Translations under genes and position numbers: made by a program
NCBI GenBank assembly: GCA_902786745.1
Contig: CADADR010000008.1
Coordinates: forward strand, 1 to 64,000
From: an uncultured Bacteroidia bacterium
GTDB lineage: Bacteria > Bacteroidota > Bacteroidia > Bacteroidales > F082
Direction of reading: 5' to 3'
DNA: 64,000 bases
In this document: positions 51,077 through 60,360 of the stretch, in pieces
Position numbering within the stretch: the stretch's first letter is position 1
Layout of the letters: each line of letters starts with the position of its first letter
The notes under the pieces: generated by a model
What the model was told of the DNA's origin: nothing
Databases searched by the model: none
The model's input: the letters and a program-made list of their open reading frames with translations, nothing else

Positions 51077-53088
51077 GCAGTTTTGCCTTTAATTATATGT
51101 CCCTTGCCACATAGTGGGCAGGGCTGACCGATGATAGCGTCAGAATTTGTCGAGGAAGGCATGTCATTCCCAGGAGGGACAGCGCGTTGGCTGGAATCTA
51201 TGCCTTCCGTTGTTTTCTTCGCCTTGGGTGCAGTCTTTTTCTTCGGTGTCGCCTTCTTCGGTTGCTCCACCACGGCTGCCGCCACGCGGCGGTTGCTATT
51301 ATCCAGCATCACCGTAGTGACAATCTCCGTCACCATTTGCTTTAGCTCATCGAGGAACTGCCGTGCCTCGTATTTGTGCTGCTCGATCTCACGGAGTTTC
51401 TTCTCCCAGATGCCCGTCAGTTCGGCGCTCTTCAGCAGGTCCTCGTGGATGAGGCCGATGAGCTCGATACCCGTCGGCGTCGGCTCTAAGCTCTTGCGCA
51501 CCTTCCGGATATAGTTGCGTTTGAACAAGGTCTCGATGATGGCTGCGCGCGTGGAAGGTCGGCCGATGCCGTTTTCCTTCATCACCTCGCGCAACGACTC
51601 GTCGTCAACCAGCTTGCCCGCCGTCTCCATGGCGCGAAGCAGTGTGGCCTCAGTATAAGGCTTCGGCGGCGAGGTCCACTTCTCAGCCAGCTGTGGCTGA
51701 TGCGGTCCATGTTCGCCTTTCTCGAAAATGGGTAAGGTCTTCTCCTCGTCCTCCTGCCCTTCTTTGGTCCCTGAGCCCGTCGAAGGGTCTTCTTCCTGCT
51801 TCACCGGCTTGATGACCTCGCGCCAGCCCGGCACCAGAATCTGCTTACCTGAGGTCTTAAACTCCACGTCTTCCACTTTTCCCAAGACGGTCGTCGTGGC
51901 AAACTGGCAGTCGGGATAAAACACGGCGATGAAATGGCGACAGACCTCGTCGTAGACCTGCTGCTCGGCAAAACTCAATCCCGAAGGAACCACACCCGTC
52001 GGGATGATGGCATGGTGGTCGGTGACCTTGCTGTTGTCGAACACCTTCTTGCTCTTGGGTAGCTTCTTACCTGCCAAAGGCGCGGTGTATTCGGCATAGT
52101 TGGTCAGTTTCGCCAAGATGTCGGGGCACTTCGGATAGATGTCGTCGCTCAGATAGGTGGTGTCGACACGCGGATAGGTGGTGTATTTCTTCTCGTAGAG
52201 ACTCTGTATGGTCTGCAGCGTTTGGTCAGCGGACATGTTGTACTTTTTGTTGCACTCCACCTGCAACGAAGTCAAGTCATACAGTCTTGGCGGGGCTTCC
52301 GTGCCTTTCTTGGTGGAGATATCGGTCACGGTGAACTCCTTCCCTTCCACGCTTTGCAAGTCCTTTTGTCCGTCTTCCACAGAGCCATATTTGCCCTTGG
52401 TGGCAGTAAAGGTCGTATCCCTATAGACAGTCGAAAGCACCCAATAAGCCTCAGGCTTGAAGTTGGTGATTTCGTGGTAGCGGTTGACAATCAAGGCCAA
52501 GGTAGGCGTCTGCACTCTGCCGATGGACAATACCTGTCGGTTTTGGCCGTATTTCAAGGTGTAGAGTCGTGTGGCGTTCATGCCTAAAAGCCAGTCGCCG
52601 ATGGCCCGCGAGAGACCAGCCTCGTAGAGCGATTGATAGTCGGCCTGGTCCTTCAGGGCCTTGAAGCCTTCCTTGATGGATTCCTCTGTCAAAGATGAAA
52701 TCCACAGGCGCTTCACGGGACACTTCACAGCGGCCTTCTGCATCACCCAACGTTGGATGAGCTCACCCTCCTGCCCAGCATCACCACAATTCACGATTTC
52801 GTCAGCCTTTTGGAACAAGGACTCAATGGTCTTAAATTGTTTCTCCACGCCTTTATCCGCAATGAGTTTGATGCCGAACCGTGGCGGTATCATCGGCAAG
52901 CGGCTCAATGCCCAAGCCTTCCACTGGTCGGTGTAGTCGTGTGGCTCCTTTAGGGTGCAGAGATGGCCAAAAGTCCACGTCACCTGATAGCCGTTGCCCT
53001 CCATATAGCCATCACGGGCAGTGTTGGCTCCCAGCACCTTGGCAATGTCGCGGGCGACACTTGGCTTTTCGGCGATACATACAATCAT
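51025..53088 (-). CDS. topB: DNA topoisomerase III
   Basis: 687 residues. Toprim (MIVCIAEKPSVARDIAKVLG, NCGDAGQEGELIQRWV with the DxxxxE metal residues), the topo IA core with the active-site tyrosine region (YEKKYTTYPRVDTTYLS), WTSPPKPYTEATLLRAME and a C-terminal zinc-type end (GQPCPLCGKGHIIKGKTAYG). Type IA enzymes unlink single strands, here probably in chromosome decatenation. A repeat-derived insert (DPSTGSGTKEGQEDEEK) lies between two core parts. One base downstream of a Kef antiporter gene, so cotranscribed with it. Confidence 0.92.
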   Translation of the reverse strand: MIVCIAEKPSVARDIAKVLGANTARDGYMEGNGYQVTWTFGHLCTLKEPHDYTDQWKAWALSRLPMIPPRFGIKLIADKGVEKQFKTIESLFQKADEIVNCGDAGQEGELIQRWVMQKAAVKCPVKRLWISSLTEESIKEGFKALKDQADYQSLYEAGLSRAIGDWLLGMNATRLYTLKYGQNRQVLSIGRVQTPTLALIVNRYHEITNFKPEAYWVLSTVYRDTTFTATKGKYGSVEDGQKDLQSVEGKEFTVTDISTKKGTEAPPRLYDLTSLQVECNKKYNMSADQTLQTIQSLYEKKYTTYPRVDTTYLSDDIYPKCPDILAKLTNYAEYTAPLAGKKLPKSKKVFDNSKVTDHHAIIPTGVVPSGLSFAEQQVYDEVCRHFIAVFYPDCQFATTTVLGKVEDVEFKTSGKQILVPGWREVIKPVKQEEDPSTGSGTKEGQEDEEKTLPIFEKGEHGPHQPQLAEKWTSPPKPYTEATLLRAMETAGKLVDDESLREVMKENGIGRPSTRAAIIETLFKRNYIRKVRKSLEPTPTGIELIGLIHEDLLKSAELTGIWEKKLREIEQHKYEARQFLDELKQMVTEIVTTVMLDNSNRRVAAAVVEQPKKATPKKKTAPKAKKTTEGIDSSQRAVPPGNDMPSSTNSDAIIGQPCPLCGKGHIIKGKTAYGCSEWRSGCGWRKVF
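51766..51788. repeat. Dispersed repeat in frame inside topB
   Basis: GGTCCCTGAGCCCGTCGAAG followed by GGT is a well-known repeat core of many environmental Bacteroidota and other genomes (ccttcgacgggctcagggacc). On the - strand it reads DPSTGSGT in frame within topB. Confidence 0.7.
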
Positions 53089-53089
53089 C

Positions 53090-55360
53090 TCAATCGGGAT
53101 TATAATTCATCAAAATCTCGGCCTTTTCCTTTTGGGCGACAAACCACACCAAATCAGCAGGCTGGAAGGTGATTCTTGCTGAAGGATTCAATATAAACTG
53201 CCCGTCGCGCTCGATGGCGATGATCATGGCATCAAAGTTTTCGGCCAGACCGGAATCCATCAAAGCCACACCGACATAAGGACTAACGGGACGCACTTCC
53301 ACCTTGTACAAATCCACCTCGCTTTCTTCATGCTCCTGAATCAATTGCTCATCGAACAGCTCCACCTTGGGCAAAAGCAACCGCAAATGGTCCTCATGTC
53401 CCACAAAAGTAATTTTATCGAACGGGAACAGCTGAAAATCAGACTTGGGCAATTCAAAAAGCTGTTTGCCACGCTCCACGCTCACCACGCTCACGTTATA
53501 GTTGTCACGGAAATCCGTCTCCCTGATAATTTTTCCTGCATAAGGACTGTCGGGGCTCAGCGTCATCTTCTGCAAGTGACAGTTTTCCTGCAAAATCTCA
53601 GGGATGGCAAACACCTGCGACGACTGTCTTTTGTTGAGGTTATCAAGGAAACTATCCTCGATGCGTTTGTAGAATTTCATAGCAGGACTTACCACACGGA
53701 GCAAGAGGGTGTACCCCAATGCCATCGCCACATTGATCCAATGACCGAAGGAAACACCTACACCCAAACGAAGCCAAAACGCCTCGTTGAAGAAATGGCG
53801 CAAAACAGAAGAGGCCACCAACCAAACGATGATGAAACGCAAGATGAAAATAGAAAGAATCAAGGTTTTGTTGAACTTACTGTGTTCCATCAACTTATGC
53901 GTTGTCTTTACCAAAGTATGTCTGAAACCAATGGCCCAAAGGAAAGGCGATACCAGGGTAAGAGTGATAGCCACCGCGATGGCATTGCCCCACAAGCCAG
54001 GTATATGCGCAATAACGAACGAACCAATCCAGAAACAGATGAACAGCAGGGCCACGACAATGGCGATATAAATGATAATATGCTTGAGTTGACGACCAAT
54101 GAAGCTGGCCATGCTCACTTTCTTGCCGCTCTTCACCTTGATGCCTCGATCGCTGTTTTCAAAATGATTCAGCCAGTTCTGCGAAAGATGCGTGCTCACC
54201 CAATGGTAAGTCGGCAGTGCCGCCTTGATGGCATAAGGCGTGAGGAAGGTCGTGATGATAGACACCGAAACGATGATGGGATACAGGAACTCATCGATAA
54301 CGCCATAGCTCAAACCCAACGATGCGATGATAAAGGAAAACTCTCCGATTTGGCTGAAACAGAAACCGCCTTGAATGGATTGTTTCAAGCCCAAGCCTGC
54401 TATCAATCGTCCAGCAACATTGCTCATGGGCTTGAAGAGGAGCAACACACCCGTGATCACCAGGATTTGCCACCAATACTCCACCAAGATCTTCGGGTCG
54501 ACCAGCATACCGACCGAGACGAAGAAAACGGCACCAAACAAGTTCTTGATGGGTGTGGTGACCTTGTGGATCATCTCAGCTTCGAGGGTCTCAGCCAAGA
54601 TGGAGCCCATGATGAAGGCACCCAATGCCGACGAGAAGCCCGCCAGATTGGCCAACACGACCATAAGGAAACACAAACCCACAGCGAACACCGTCAGCGT
54701 CTCCTCCGACATGAACTTGCGCGCCCAACGCAAGACGGTAGGCACCAAGAAAATGCCTCCGATAAACCAAATCAAAAGGAAGAAACCCAGTTTCAGCATG
54801 CTGGTCACCAGTTGCATGCCATCGAAAGTCTTGCTCACCGCCAAGGTGGACAGAATCACCATCAGCAAGACAGCCTCAAGGTCTTCGACCACCAACTCAC
54901 CGATGACGTTACCGCTGAACTTCTCGCGGTGCAGTTTCATATCATCGAACGCTTTAGCAATAATGGTCGTGGATGAAATAGAAAGCATGGCACCGAGGAA
55001 GATGCTGTCCATCTGCGACCAGCCTAACAGCTTTCCAAGCACAAAACCAACCACACACATGGTCACCAATTCGGTCAGGGCGGTGATGCCCACCGTCCCT
55101 CCTACCTTTTTCAGTTTCTTGAAACTGAACTCCAAGCCGATACCAAACAACATAAACACCATACCGATCTCGCTCCAGGTTTCCACGCTCGTATGGTCGC
55201 TAATGACCGGGAACCACTCAAAATTAGGGCCGATGAGGAAACCAGCGATGATATAGCCTAAAACCACAGGTTGTTTCAACCATTTGAATATCACCGTGGT
55301 GAGACCAGCCGTAACCAATATCAAGGCCAGATCGGAGAATAATGCAGGTAATGATTCCAT
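53090..55360 (-). CDS. Kef-type cation/proton antiporter, copy 2
   Basis: 756 residues. About twelve helices of the CPA2 Na+/H+ exchanger domain (VLGYIIAGFLIGPNFEWFPV, FLGAMLSISSTTIIAKAFDD, GAFIMGSILAETLEAEMIH, GFCFSQIGEFSFIIAS), a second membrane part (430-560), and two TrkA-C domains at the end (LSPDSPYAGKIIRETDFRDN and VSPYVGVALMDSGLAENFD). No RCK Rossmann domain. Likely a potassium or sodium efflux system. 5 bases after the other copy. Confidence 0.88.
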   Translation of the reverse strand: MESLPALFSDLALILVTAGLTTVIFKWLKQPVVLGYIIAGFLIGPNFEWFPVISDHTSVETWSEIGMVFMLFGIGLEFSFKKLKKVGGTVGITALTELVTMCVVGFVLGKLLGWSQMDSIFLGAMLSISSTTIIAKAFDDMKLHREKFSGNVIGELVVEDLEAVLLMVILSTLAVSKTFDGMQLVTSMLKLGFFLLIWFIGGIFLVPTVLRWARKFMSEETLTVFAVGLCFLMVVLANLAGFSSALGAFIMGSILAETLEAEMIHKVTTPIKNLFGAVFFVSVGMLVDPKILVEYWWQILVITGVLLLFKPMSNVAGRLIAGLGLKQSIQGGFCFSQIGEFSFIIASLGLSYGVIDEFLYPIIVSVSIITTFLTPYAIKAALPTYHWVSTHLSQNWLNHFENSDRGIKVKSGKKVSMASFIGRQLKHIIIYIAIVVALLFICFWIGSFVIAHIPGLWGNAIAVAITLTLVSPFLWAIGFRHTLVKTTHKLMEHSKFNKTLILSIFILRFIIVWLVASSVLRHFFNEAFWLRLGVGVSFGHWINVAMALGYTLLLRVVSPAMKFYKRIEDSFLDNLNKRQSSQVFAIPEILQENCHLQKMTLSPDSPYAGKIIRETDFRDNYNVSVVSVERGKQLFELPKSDFQLFPFDKITFVGHEDHLRLLLPKVELFDEQLIQEHEESEVDLYKVEVRPVSPYVGVALMDSGLAENFDAMIIAIERDGQFILNPSARITFQPADLVWFVAQKEKAEILMNYNPD

Positions 55361-55365
55361 AGTTA

Positions 55366-57681
55366 TCAGTTGTTCAGTTGTTCAGTTGTCAGTTGTTCAG
55401 TTTTAGTTTCGGTTTCGTATGCGTATTGCATCAAAGCTTTGGCGTTGGTTTCGGTGGATACAAACCACACCTTATCGCCTTGTTGGAACACGAATGAGCT
55501 TGATGGGTTGAGGATGAAGTCATTGTCGCGTTCAATGGCGATTACCATGACATTGAAGCGATTGAGCATGTCGGAGTCATGAAGGGAGACGCCCACAAAA
55601 CGGCTGTTCGGGCCCACCACGGTGCCGCGGATATCGACATCGCTCTCGGGTCGTTCCTTGATAAGCACCTCATCTTCCACCTCGACGAAAGGCCTAAGCT
55701 TGGCCAATTGCTCTTCGGTACCGATGAAGGTCACCTCGTCGTCGGGATACAATATGAAGTCGTGGTGGGGAAGGTCAAAGAGTTCATCGGCACGGTCAAC
55801 GCTCACCACACTTGTCTCGTATGTTTTGTGAAAGTCCGTCTCGTTTATGCGTTTGCCGACATATTGGCTCTTGGGACTCAAGGCCATTTTCTCCATTGTG
55901 AAATTCTCCTGCAACACTTCGGGTAGCATGAACGACTTTAAGGTTTCACGTTTATTCATGTTTTCAAGGAAACGGTGTTCGATGATCTCATACCAATGCA
56001 TGAAGGGTGTAATCATGCGAAGAACGACGGCATAAATGTCTGCCAAACCCAAGGCAATCAAGTGGTGAGGTGCATTGGGCAGACCAAGGCTAGCCCAAAA
56101 ACCGGCATCCAAAAAATGGTTGTTGATTTGGAATGCAACGCCCAAAACAAGGATGAAGCGCAACATGAAAATCAACCTAACGGATTTCTTGTTGAATTTA
56201 CTCTTAGCCATCAGTTTTCTGGTCGTTTTCAGCATGCCGTGCTTGAAGGCCACCGCCCACAGGAAAGGCGACATGACCACCAAGGTGATAGCCAGCGAGA
56301 CCAAGCCACTAACGGGCTGAGGCAAATAATCATAAATAAACTGACAGAGTGAGAAGCAGATCAGCATCAAGGCGACGATGATGGAGGCATACAACACCAA
56401 GTTCTTCAGTTGGCTCAAGATATAATCCTTCATCGTCATCTCCTTACCACTCTTCATTTTTACGACTTTATCCTCGCTTCCGAAGCCGTTTTTCCATCTA
56501 TCAGGCACTTTCTTCTCTATCCAATGGAATAGCGGCACGCCACCTTTTATCATATAAGGCGTGAGGAAAGTGGTGATGATGGACACCGAAACAATGATGG
56601 GATACATGAATTCGTCGATGACGCCAAAACTCATGCCCACCGTGGCAATGATGAACGAGAACTCGCCGATTTGGCCAAAGCACATACCCGCCCTAACGGC
56701 ATTGTAAAGGTTATCGCCCGAAAACAGCATACCCAAACCCGAACTCAATGATTTCAGCACGACCACGACAATCGTGATGACCAGGATTTGCCACCAATAC
56801 TGCACCAAGATAGCCGGATTGACCATCATACCGACCGAAACAAAGAACACGGCTCCAAACAGGTTCTTGATGGGCGTGGTGAGTTTGTGGATCATCTCAG
56901 CCTCAAGCGTTTCAGCCAAGATGGAGCCCATGATAAAAGCGCCCAAAGCCGACGAGAAACCTGCTTTGTTGGCCAGCCAAACCATGAAGAAACACAAACC
57001 TACCGAAAAAACAGTCAGCGTCTCTTCCGACATGAACTTTCGGGCCCATTTGAGGATGGTCGGGATAAGGAACACGCCACCGATATACCACACCAACAGG
57101 AAGAACACCAGTCGGACCACGCCGATCATCAATTCTTTCCCATCCAAGGTCGCGCTAACCGCCATGGTGGAAAGCACTACCATCATCAAGATGGCAGCCA
57201 GGTCTTCAACCACCAGAACGCCAATGACGCTCCCCGTAAAACGCTCCCCTTTCATCTTCAAGTCATCGAAAGCCTTTGCGATGATGGTTGTGGATGACAT
57301 GGAAAGCATGGCACCAAGAAAGATGCTATCCATATGCGACCAACCCAATAGTTTGCCGAGGAGGAAACCAATGACGCACATCGACACAAGTTCGGTCAAG
57401 GCGGTGATACCCACTGTACCAGCCTGCTTCTTCAGTTTCTTGAAACTGAATTCCAGGCCAATAGCAAACAGCAAGAAGACCATACCAATTTCGCTCCAAA
57501 TCTCAACGCTTTCGTGGTCGTTGATGACAGGGAACCAAGGAAAATAAGGCCCAATGAGCAAACCGGCAATGATATAGCCCAAGACCAAAGGCTGTTTCAA
57601 CCATTTAAAAAGAACTGTAGTGACACCTGCCGTAACCAAAATCAGGGCAAGGTCGGAAAATAGTGCGGGTAATTCTGACAT
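55366..57681 (-). CDS. Kef-type cation/proton antiporter, copy 1
   Basis: 771 residues, the same layout as the gene at 53090: exchanger domain (FLGAMLSMSSTTIIAKAFDD, MCFGQIGEFSFIIATVGMSF), extra helices (435-545) and two TrkA-C domains. The final 11 residues (TEQLTTEQLNN) are encoded by a GTTCAGTTGTTCAG-type repeat that also fills the short gap to the second copy. First gene of a three-gene operon with copy 2 and topB; promoter at 57704. Confidence 0.88.
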   Translation of the reverse strand: MSELPALFSDLALILVTAGVTTVLFKWLKQPLVLGYIIAGLLIGPYFPWFPVINDHESVEIWSEIGMVFLLFAIGLEFSFKKLKKQAGTVGITALTELVSMCVIGFLLGKLLGWSHMDSIFLGAMLSMSSTTIIAKAFDDLKMKGERFTGSVIGVLVVEDLAAILMMVVLSTMAVSATLDGKELMIGVVRLVFFLLVWYIGGVFLIPTILKWARKFMSEETLTVFSVGLCFFMVWLANKAGFSSALGAFIMGSILAETLEAEMIHKLTTPIKNLFGAVFFVSVGMMVNPAILVQYWWQILVITIVVVVLKSLSSGLGMLFSGDNLYNAVRAGMCFGQIGEFSFIIATVGMSFGVIDEFMYPIIVSVSIITTFLTPYMIKGGVPLFHWIEKKVPDRWKNGFGSEDKVVKMKSGKEMTMKDYILSQLKNLVLYASIIVALMLICFSLCQFIYDYLPQPVSGLVSLAITLVVMSPFLWAVAFKHGMLKTTRKLMAKSKFNKKSVRLIFMLRFILVLGVAFQINNHFLDAGFWASLGLPNAPHHLIALGLADIYAVVLRMITPFMHWYEIIEHRFLENMNKRETLKSFMLPEVLQENFTMEKMALSPKSQYVGKRINETDFHKTYETSVVSVDRADELFDLPHHDFILYPDDEVTFIGTEEQLAKLRPFVEVEDEVLIKERPESDVDIRGTVVGPNSRFVGVSLHDSDMLNRFNVMVIAIERDNDFILNPSSSFVFQQGDKVWFVSTETNAKALMQYAYETETKTEQLTTEQLNN
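55368..55402. repeat. GTTCAGTTGTTCAG low-complexity repeat
   Basis: Four to five units of (T)GTTCAGT fill the gap between the antiporter genes and extend into the end of copy 1. The same motif is at 17711-17731. Confidence 0.65.
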
Positions 57682-57703
57682 AATTCGGGTTGCATAAGTG
57701 TTG

Positions 57704-57711
57704 CAAAATTA
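57704..57711 (-). promoter_or_regulatory. -7 box for the Kef-topB operon
   Basis: CAAAATTA is TAATTTTG on the - strand, 23 bases before the start at 57681. Confidence 0.6.
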
Positions 57712-57749
57712 CAAAAAAAAAGCGGCCTCATACGAGGCCGCTTCAATTT
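57712..57749 (-). terminator. Terminator of the acyl-CoA ligase gene
   Basis: AGCGGCCTC-ATAC-GAGGCCGCT is a perfect nine-base-pair stem followed by a run of eight T on the - strand, directly after the ligase stop. Confidence 0.85.
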
Positions 57750-59576
57750 TTATTCCGCAAACATCCCGTCGATTAGGTCTTTGAAATGCTCGGCAATGAT
57801 TTTGCGGCGTATCTTCAGGCTCGGGGTAACCTCGCCCTCGTCGATGGTCCATTCCCTGTCGACCAGCTCGAAGCGCTTCACCTTCTCGAAATCGCCAAAG
57901 AACTTATTGTATTTGTCGACTTCCTTACGGAAGCGGTCGTTAACCTCCTTGTTTTGGATCATCTCGGTATTCGTAGTGTATGGGATGTGATTCTCCTCGC
58001 ACCAGGTCTTCAGGTTCTCGAAGTTGGGCACAATCAGGGCGGCGGCAAACTTCTGGTTCTCGCCCACCACCATCATCATGCTGATGAACGGCGACTCGGT
58101 AAACTTGCCTTCAATCAACGCCGGTGAGATGTATTTTCCCATGGAGTCCTTGAAGATCTCCTTCATACGGCCCGTGATCTTCAGCAAGCCGTCCTCATCG
58201 AACTCGCCGATGTCACCAGTATGGAAATACCCTTCCTCGTCAATGGCGATCTTGGTCTGTTCCTCGTTCTTATAGTATCCTTTCATCACCGCTGAGCCTT
58301 TGACGAGGATCTCGCCCGACTCCGGATCGATCTTGAACTGCACGCTGCTGCAAGGCACACCCACGGTTCCCGCCTTGATGATGCCCAAAGCCAAGCTGTT
58401 GGTGGCAATCACCGGCGAGGTCTCGGTCAGGCCGTAGCCCTCGATGATGGGGATGTTCATGGCGGCAAACAGGCGCACCAATCGCGGCTGCAAGCTGGCA
58501 CCACCAGAGATGATGAACTCCAGACGGCCTCCAAAAGCTTTTCTCACATCCTTGAAGACCAGTCTGTTGGCCCAGTACAACTTGAAGCGATAAGCCCTGC
58601 CGTTTTTGGCACCAGTCTCATCATAGCGTTCAGCCAGCTGAAACGCCCAGTAGAAGATGCGTCTCTTCAAGCCCTTGAGTTTCTCGCCCTTACGAATGAT
58701 GCCGTTGTACACCTTCTCGATGACGCGGGGCACCGTGGTGAAGTGTTCAGGTTTCACATCGGCGATGTCGCGTATGATGGTGCCAAAGTTCTCCACATAA
58801 TAGGTCGAGTTGCCGAGATACAAGTGGGTATACAGCACCGAACGCTCATAGATATGCGACAAAGGCAGGAAACTCACCACCTTGTGCGAGCTCGGCACAG
58901 GATAATGGGGACCATAATGGGCCACACAACTCATCAGGTTGTTATGGGTCAGCATCACGCCCTTGGGCGTTCCCAGCGTTCCCGAGGTATAGATGATGGT
59001 GGCCACGTCCTCGGGGTCGACGTCGTCCTTACGGGCCTGCAGGCCTGCAAGACTCTTCTTGTCGATCTTGACGGAGACCATCAGTCCGCGCAGGGTCATC
59101 ATGCCCACGACTGGGTTGAAGGCAAACTCCTTGGGATGGGTAGGCATAGCCGCGAGGATATCCTTCACCTTGTTATGCAACAGCGAGCCTTCCACAAAGA
59201 CAATCTTGGGCTCGGCATGGTTCAGGATATATTCAAAATCGGACTGACGCACAGTGGGATATATAGGAACCAAGATGGCGCCTATCTGTTGCACCGCGAA
59301 GTCGACCATGTTCCATTGCGGACAGTTGTTAGAGACCACCGCCACACGGTCGCCTTTGCCGACACCCAACCCGATCAAGCCTTGGCTGATGGTGTCAGTC
59401 ATCTTTATGAAGTCGCGGCTGATATATTTCTTCCATGCCCCGTCCACCTTGCAGGCGAACATGACTTTCTTCTTGCCAAATTTCTCAACGAATCTCGGCA
59501 AAAGGTCGAAAGTACGTGAGGGTATGTCGGGAAAAGGCTGAACCGCCGTCTTCCCTTTTTTCGTTTTCTTTTCCAT
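57750..59576 (-). CDS. Long-chain acyl-CoA synthetase (AMP-binding)
   Basis: 608 residues of the long-chain fatty-acid ligase type. ANL-family motifs: ATIIYTSGTLGTPKGVMLTH (P-loop), VSFLPLSHIYERSV, GYGLTETSPVIATN, GYFHTGDIGEFDEDGLLKIT and IKDSM-like EIFKDSMGKYISP. It activates a fatty acid with ATP and CoA via an acyl-adenylate. Membrane helix absent. It lies beside the phosphopantetheinyl transferase gene on the other strand, divergent, 161 bases apart. No clean -7 box was found. Confidence 0.9.
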   Translation of the reverse strand: MEKKTKKGKTAVQPFPDIPSRTFDLLPRFVEKFGKKKVMFACKVDGAWKKYISRDFIKMTDTISQGLIGLGVGKGDRVAVVSNNCPQWNMVDFAVQQIGAILVPIYPTVRQSDFEYILNHAEPKIVFVEGSLLHNKVKDILAAMPTHPKEFAFNPVVGMMTLRGLMVSVKIDKKSLAGLQARKDDVDPEDVATIIYTSGTLGTPKGVMLTHNNLMSCVAHYGPHYPVPSSHKVVSFLPLSHIYERSVLYTHLYLGNSTYYVENFGTIIRDIADVKPEHFTTVPRVIEKVYNGIIRKGEKLKGLKRRIFYWAFQLAERYDETGAKNGRAYRFKLYWANRLVFKDVRKAFGGRLEFIISGGASLQPRLVRLFAAMNIPIIEGYGLTETSPVIATNSLALGIIKAGTVGVPCSSVQFKIDPESGEILVKGSAVMKGYYKNEEQTKIAIDEEGYFHTGDIGEFDEDGLLKITGRMKEIFKDSMGKYISPALIEGKFTESPFISMMMVVGENQKFAAALIVPNFENLKTWCEENHIPYTTNTEMIQNKEVNDRFRKEVDKYNKFFGDFEKVKRFELVDREWTIDEGEVTPSLKIRRKIIAEHFKDLIDGMFAE

Positions 59577-59712
59577 ATCCGATAATTATCCGATGCGAAA
59601 ATAACACTATTTGCGCTCCAAGTTTATTATTATCCAAACGGAAGGCTTTTTTCTGAACAAAAAGGGAGATTTTCTCAATGAAATAAAATGTGCCCAATTC
59701 TAGAAGAATGAC

Positions 59713-59720
59713 TATTTTTG
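59713..59720 (+). promoter_or_regulatory. -7 box for the phosphopantetheinyl transferase gene
   Basis: TATTTTTG matches TAnnTTTG. It is 17 bases before the ATG at 59738, leaving a leader of about ten bases. Confidence 0.6.
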
Positions 59721-59737
59721 CACCGTAAAAGCATCCC

Positions 59738-60304
59738 ATGGTATCCCTTTTCGATGATATGAGCCAGATCTCCGAAGCCGAAGTGAAACGCATGCTGCCT
59801 TTGGTGGACGAGCAACGTCGCAACGAGGCGCTCCGCTACAAGTTTCTATTCGGACAGTTCGCATGTCTGAAATCGTGGCTAATGCTGAAAGACTTACTAG
59901 CGCCATTAGGCATTGACGACTTGGAGATGGTCTTCAACGAACATGGCAAGCCTTCATTAAGGCACCACCCTGACACCCATTTCAGCCTGAGCCATTGCAA
60001 AAACGGCATCGCGGTGGCGGTCGACTCCTCCCCTGTCGGCATCGACATCGAGGGCTTCAGAAGCCCTAGCATGGCCTTGGTCAACAAGACGATGAATCCC
60101 GCCGAAGCGAAATGGATCAAGGCCTATAGCGACCCCGTTGAGTCGTTCACCCAATACTGGACCAAGAAAGAAGCCGTGGTAAAGATGCGTGGCACGGGCA
60201 TCACCGACGACCTGCATCGTGTGTTGGATGGCGAAGGCTACCGTCTCGAGTCTTTCGTAAACCGTGAGAAGCGCTACGCTTGGAGCGTGGCTTACTCACA
60301 ATAA
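59738..60304 (+). CDS. 4'-phosphopantetheinyl transferase (Sfp-like)
   Basis: 188 residues with two PPT domains: SFSLSHCKNGIAVAVDSSP, VGIDIEGFRSPS (magnesium-binding Asp, Glu) and FTQYWTKKEAVVKMRGTGI (catalytic Lys/Glu). It moves phosphopantetheine from CoA to carrier proteins. The short length fits the smaller Sfp group. A second carrier protein gene is not seen here, so the target is presumably a carrier elsewhere. Confidence 0.88.
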   Translation: MVSLFDDMSQISEAEVKRMLPLVDEQRRNEALRYKFLFGQFACLKSWLMLKDLLAPLGIDDLEMVFNEHGKPSLRHHPDTHFSLSHCKNGIAVAVDSSPVGIDIEGFRSPSMALVNKTMNPAEAKWIKAYSDPVESFTQYWTKKEAVVKMRGTGITDDLHRVLDGEGYRLESFVNREKRYAWSVAYSQ

Positions 60305-60308
60305 AAAA

Positions 60309-60336
60309 GAACTGCGAAGCATCCGCTCCGCAGTTC
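60309..60336 (-). terminator. Terminator of arcC
   Basis: GAACTGCG and CGCAGTTC form an eight-base-pair stem with an inner AGC/GCT extension, followed on the - strand by a T-run. It separates arcC from the convergent transferase gene. Confidence 0.75.
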
Positions 60337-60360
60337 CATGCAATCATAAACCACTTTCTA

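Noticed and set aside
51025..53088. topB as part of a conjugative element
   Set aside because: Element-borne topB genes usually lie near tra genes; none is here and the neighbours are core genes.
53330..54976. Long + strand open frame (548 codons)
   Set aside because: It is antisense to the Kef gene, has many Gln/His/Arg-rich segments and no family features.
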